Position numbers and translations under genes: made by a program. This document shows, piece after piece, positions 59,883 to 64,000 of a stretch of 64,000 nt of DNA. Under the pieces are notes generated by a model. The model had not been told where the DNA came from. It saw nothing but the letters and a program-made list of their open reading frames with translations, and did no database searches. The stretch spans positions 33,974,594-34,038,593 of the forward strand of contig JALGQZ010000011.1 in the NCBI GenBank assembly GCA_023105745.1, in the 5' to 3' direction. Each line of letters starts with the position of its first letter. Within the stretch, counting starts at the first letter, position 1. This DNA is from Austropuccinia psidii (Eukaryota; Basidiomycota; Pucciniomycetes; Pucciniales; Sphaerophragmiaceae).

Positions 59883-60630
59883 GATGTATTAGCCCAATTG
59901 TGGGATTTTAACTTTAAAACTGGTATAGATCTGTCAGTTTTTGAGATATTGAGCTCAAACTTGGATCATTTTGTATCCCTGGATGAGATCTTTACAATGG
60001 TACCTTATTTGGTATGGGTAACATTGAATATGGCAAAGTTATGCCATGTACAAGTTTTGTCATTCATACATAGGATTTTCTCAATATCTGTATGGGGCGT
60101 ATCTTCTCCATAACTTTTGTTCTAGATGAAATATGGAGGAATGAAATGCACCATAAAATACTCCTTATTGTGCTCTTTAAAAAAACCCACTTTGAATATC
60201 TCACACTCAAGTTATAGAAGCTAGATGAGAGGGGAATATTTTGTTCACCCTTGTCTGGCCTTATTTTGGCCATAACTTCTGCAATTTTGGTATTAGCTCA
60301 ATTTGGCTAATACCATTGGATAGCCATGACTTAGAGCTTCAATTTGAATACCCATTTTGTGGGGTTAAGTCTCTTCCTCTGGATTTCCAATGGGAGGTGA
60401 AAATTAAGGTTTATGGTCAGCAACAGCTTTGAGCAGGAATAACTTTGTTATTATTTTTCCCATGATCGTGGGAATTCTATATTTTGAGAGAGGTGAGCCT
60501 CCTCTGTTTTTTGTTACCTTTTGAGCCTATTTGGCTCAGCCCATGTTTTGGTGGTATCTTGGCTTTACCAATAGTGTATGATATTTGGCTGTCATGCTTG
60601 TGCTCTGGTTTTGAGTCACAAGATGACATA
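59883..60630 (-). repeat. Possible LTR remnant of a minus-strand Gypsy
   Basis: Non-coding. On the minus strand the boundary reads a purine stretch GGAGGCAAGG, then TGTCATCTTGTGAC, suggesting the start of a 3' LTR next to the Gypsy C terminus at 60631. The LTR would be cut at 59883 by the giant CACTA element. No second copy is visible. Confidence 0.4.
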
Positions 60631-60962
60631 CCTTGCCTCCAAAAAAGGATCAACATTGATAAGACTGTCCAGTCCTCCTAGAGGCCCTGAATCTCCTTAG
60701 ATGAAGGTTTCTATCTGGTATAGCATCCTCTGCCAGCCATTTGTCTTTTTCTGCTGTCTGGTTTTTCAATCTGACCAAATGCCTTCTTTGGTTTTTATCA
60801 TTCAATCTAATCTTCCTGGCCTTGATTATCTTCTTCACAGGTCCAGGGGAGTCTTACATTTCCACTCTTTGTGGTGGGCTGGTAATCTTTCTTCTGGAAG
60901 GGAACTTGTCCTCTCCTGTCTGGAAGTATGTTTTGACCAGAATCATTTGGAATACTGGGTGT
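60631..60962 (-). pseudogene. Gypsy chromodomain C-terminal fragment
   Basis: The minus-strand frame 60838-60650 encodes KARKIRLNDKNQRRHLVRLK and DKWLAEDAIPD, the C-terminal chromodomain pattern of chromovirus Pol (compare [19 protein letters not shown] in the intact copy). Upstream it is cut at 60963 by a plus-strand LTR. Confidence 0.75.
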
Positions 60963-61720
60963 TGTAACAACCACTAGTCAGGGGTAAGGGTATTCAATAT
61001 TAAACCCACTCAAACACCTCAAATCAACAATCCACTGTGTGTATCAGCAATCAGTTTCAGCAATCTTTCTTGCTGAAACATGTATACAGTCTAATGAATC
61101 AATACAGCCTGTCAATACCTGTACAGGTTGGGATTACCCAATACAGTTTGGATATACCATCCTGAAGCTGCATGCTCACTCAACACTACCACCCGTTCTG
61201 TATAGATACTGTACAGTTTGTACAGGATCTGTAATGGCCAGACTAAATTGAATCATCAATCCCTCTCATGAAAACTCTCTGTCTGGATCAGGGCTGGTGA
61301 TTCTCACATATACCAGCCCCTCTTTCTCTCCCCTGTGGATTTTCCCCAGTTAATCAATTTAGTTAATTTATTATTTTATAAATATTCTTACTATTAAATT
61401 TGGGTATTATATTGATTTGATATTGAGTTAGTCTTTGCATTTCTCTTGCCTGTTCAGTATAAGGTGTGGTGGACATATCCTTATTAACCCTCCTCTTTCT
61501 TTCTCACAGGTTGAAACAGTGGACTTGGACTTGTTTGTGGTGAGATATTTTATTTCCTACTCTTATTTTTGTTTCTTCTTTTCTTATATTAGTATTTCTT
61601 AGCAATCTTACTATCATTACTTTCTGAAGTGTTTTGCCTTATCATATCCCTGAGCCCTCTGCAGTGAGTCCCAGTTTACTGAGTACCAGGCCCTCTTCAC
61701 TTAAAAGAACCACTGTTACA
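60963..61720 (+). repeat. 5' LTR of plus-strand Gypsy element C
   Basis: 758 bp starting TGTAACAACC and ending CACTGTTACA. The ends form the 7-bp inverted pair TGTAACA/TGTTACA. It is followed downstream by gag and protease in the same orientation. The 3' LTR is beyond the window, so the boundaries are inferred from the termini. Confidence 0.65.
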
Positions 61721-62470
61721 TTAAATTAATTGAGTCATATTTTATTCTTTCTTTTCATTAATTTAACTTCATTTCTCTCATTAATCAATTCTTACCTTTT
61801 TATAATTTCATGATTTTTTATGGTTATGATTATGAATTTTCTCTCATCAATTTTCATCTCATCCATTATATTCATATGAAAATTGATTCCTTTCATTTTT
61901 TAATCATTGCTGATCATCTCACTTCATTCTCATTTCTATCTCAAATCAAATTTCTCTTTTTGTTTGCTTATTCAGGTCTTATCAGGAAATTCATTGATTG
62001 GTTAATTGATTAGTTGAGAGTCATTGGTTTATTTATTCAGAAATTCAGGGTTTTGGTTTTGGATTCATTGATTTATTTTTTTTGAATCCTCAAGATAACT
62101 GATTGATCTTCAAGAATTGATTTTGATTAGTGATTGACTTTGACTCATAAAGATATTGATATGAATTCTGAAGATATTGATGTGAATCCTGAAGATATTG
62201 ATTTGACTGATATATTCCTCAAGATTTGATGTTGTATTCAAGACATTGATTGATTAATTTATTGTTTAATTCTTCAAGATTTATTGATATTTGATTTGAA
62301 ATTGTTGATATTGACTTAATTTATTAACTTATTGATTGGTTGAATTTGACTTCACCTCAAGACTGTTGATTGATTCCTCAAGATCATCAACATTTTATTG
62401 ATTGCTGATTTGGCCAAGCTCTGATTCCTTTTTCTCAAGTATCATCAAGTCTTATTCTTCTTTCTCAATA
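61721..62470 (+). other. Leader of Gypsy element C
   Basis: 750 bp without coding potential between the LTR and the gag ATG, with many TTGATT/GATATTGA words. The primer binding site was not identified. Confidence 0.5.
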
Positions 62471-64000
62471 ATGCCAGTTCAGGATAGCCTTCCAGCCAAA
62501 AATACTAGATCTCAAAGATATCCAGCTGTTCTCACTTCTACAGAAAGGGTTCCTATTGACTGCACCCCATAAGTTCATCAACTGAGTAAAAATTTGGACA
62601 GAGGACCACCAATAGAAGCATCAGCACCCTTTAGAAGAGGGGGAATGAAATCAAGAAGAGAAAGATCTTTCTCTTGCCTTTTGGGTGGCTATCCTGGCAT
62701 GTCTGAAGGTGAAAGAGCAAGATTAGGGGAAGCTGGAGATGAAGAGGGGGAGGAGTCTGAAGAAACTGAAGTGGAAACTGTGTTGGCAGGTGTCCCTGAG
62801 GCTTCTGAAGCTGCAAATATAGCCCATTCTAATCACTCTCTTATCTCTCAAGCTGAACCAAATTTCCTCAACATGATGGAGTAGATGATTCAATTCATGG
62901 GGCAAGTTACTCAAGCAGTTTCTCCAAGGGACAATTCCAAAGCCCCTGCATTCAAGACTCCATCAATGAAGGCACCTTATCCTTTTTATGGTCCTCACAC
63001 CCATATATTGAGAACATTCATTAAATCCTGTCAATAAATTCTCCATAATGATCCAGCAACTTTCTTCCCTGACAGGAAGAAAGTTCTTTACTCAACTTCT
63101 TTTCTCACTGGTAGGGCTGGCGAATGGATTGAACCCTACCTTTCAAATATTTCCAATGAAGATCCTTCCTACCTCCCCAATAGTTGGCAGTTATTTGAAA
63201 CCTAATTATTCACTCTGTTTGGTGATCCCAATGAATTCAGGAAAGCTGAACAGGAGCTGGACAATTTGAGGATGAAGGAAAGTGGTCATGTATCCTTGCA
63301 CGTTGCTGATTGTAGAAGTTTAATGTCAAGAATTGGATATTGGGGAGAAAGGGCTTACATTAATGTTTAGAGAAGAGGATTTTCCTCAAGACCTTTGGAC
63401 CAGTTGGCTTCCTATCCTGGTAGCTTTGATACTATTCAAGAACTCATGGATATTACCCTGGAATCAAATACTAGATACCATGAGAGACAGAAGCAGAAGG
63501 GTAGTCATCAAGAAAAGAAGCCTCCTGTTACTGGATCCAATTCTTCAAGGCCTCCTAAAGACTCATCTTCAAAAAGGCCTCACCATAAGAAGAACGAGAA
63601 GGGCAGGCAATTTCAATATTAAAAGGAGAGGAGGATCAAAGAAGGGTTGTGTACTTTTTTTGGTGGAAAGCACCCAATTGATAAATGCTTCAAGAGACCT
63701 CAGAACAAGCCTGGGTCATCAAGAGGCTTCCCTAGCAAGCAGGAAAAAGCCTGAGTGGGAATCATGATGAGTTCAATGGTTCTCACTTATTTCCTTCAAG
63801 AGCACAATTGTTCACTCTGAATACTAGTTTCAAAAAAATTTTAAAGTTTCTCATTTTTTCTTCTTTCTCTGATATTTTTAATAGTATTCTCATTGATTCT
63901 GCTGCTAAAAACGCTTTTGTTGCAAAGAATTTTGTTCTCAAGTACTCATTGACCATCTCAGAGGTCCCTGAAAAGATTCCTTGTTTCATTCTGGATTGAA
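62471..64000 (+). pseudogene. Gag-protease relic of Gypsy element C, runs off the window
   Basis: From ATG at 62471 (MPVQDSLPAKNTRSQRYP) the gag frame meets TAA at 62570 and TAG at 62882, another TAA near 63035, and later frameshifts. The Retrotrans_gag domain is recognisable (FLTGRAGEWIEPYLS, LFGDPNEFRKAEQELD). A decayed zinc knuckle near 63650 (GGKHPIDKCF) has lost its second Cys. The protease near 63880-63960 has LIDSAAKNAFVAKNF, with DSAA in place of DSGA. It is a different family from A. Confidence 0.82.

Noticed and set aside
1..64000. CRISPR arrays, rRNA genes, bacterial operons
   Set aside because: No regularly spaced identical repeats with unique spacers, no rRNA-like sequence. Introns and retroelements show this is eukaryotic DNA.

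Overview
The window looks like a repeat-dominated piece of a basidiomycete genome, most likely a rust fungus (Pucciniales). I base this on very AT-rich intergenic DNA, short GT-AG introns of about 58-83 nt, a Tnp2-type CACTA transposase, and a Tet-like 2OG-Fe(II) oxygenase of a family expanded in rusts. The species is inferred, not proven. I see no intact single-copy host gene. Almost everything is transposon, transposon cargo or a captured gene fragment.

Part 1 (1-27285) is a nest of one chromodomain Ty3/Gypsy family ('family A', LTRs of about 1.9 kb). An old minus-strand copy forms the skeleton (5529-27285). A decayed plus-strand copy (1-5528) sits in its left LTR. A very young, apparently complete copy (10184-20475, minus strand, 1900-codon gag-pol, near-identical LTRs, TSD ATTGA) sits in its gag. 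A small 2.7 kb element with 586-bp LTRs (23302-26029, TSD GAGAG) sits in its right LTR. That small element carries no pol, only one unrecognised ORF of about 412 aa, apparently antisense to the LTR orientation.

Part 2 (27286-33003) is AT-rich DNA plus a badly decayed second Gypsy family, itself interrupted by a 1.5 kb insert with a tRNA-like sequence.

Part 3 (33004-59879) is the main discovery. It is a 26.9 kb segment bounded by 46-bp terminal inverted repeats starting CACCAGGG, with a 3-bp AAA target duplication, ACGTCA repeats just inside both ends, and an intact spliced Tnp2 transposase. It therefore looks like a giant CACTA (EnSpm) transposon. Inside are a second CACTA-type gene, an SNF2/Rad5-like ATPase, a Zn2Cys6-type protein gene, an intact Tet-like dioxygenase in an AT-rich island, and an unrecognised four-exon gene. 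A nested 4.85 kb element (49807-54660; 262-bp TIRs, TSD TAG) has captured the intron-containing 3' part of ELP1 (Elongator subunit 1) and landed in a Copia fragment. Several cargo genes carry single frameshifts at homopolymers. These are either assembly errors or early decay.

Part 4 (59883-64000) holds the 3' end of another minus-strand Gypsy relic, then a plus-strand Gypsy with a 758-bp 5' LTR and a stop-riddled gag-protease that runs off the window.

Decayed repeats show CpG to TpG changes, suggesting cytosine methylation. A giant transposon carrying a chromatin remodeller, a zinc-cluster protein and a Tet-like oxygenase could be a self-encoded anti-silencing system, but that is a hypothesis. 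All boundaries, translations and intron calls were made by eye.
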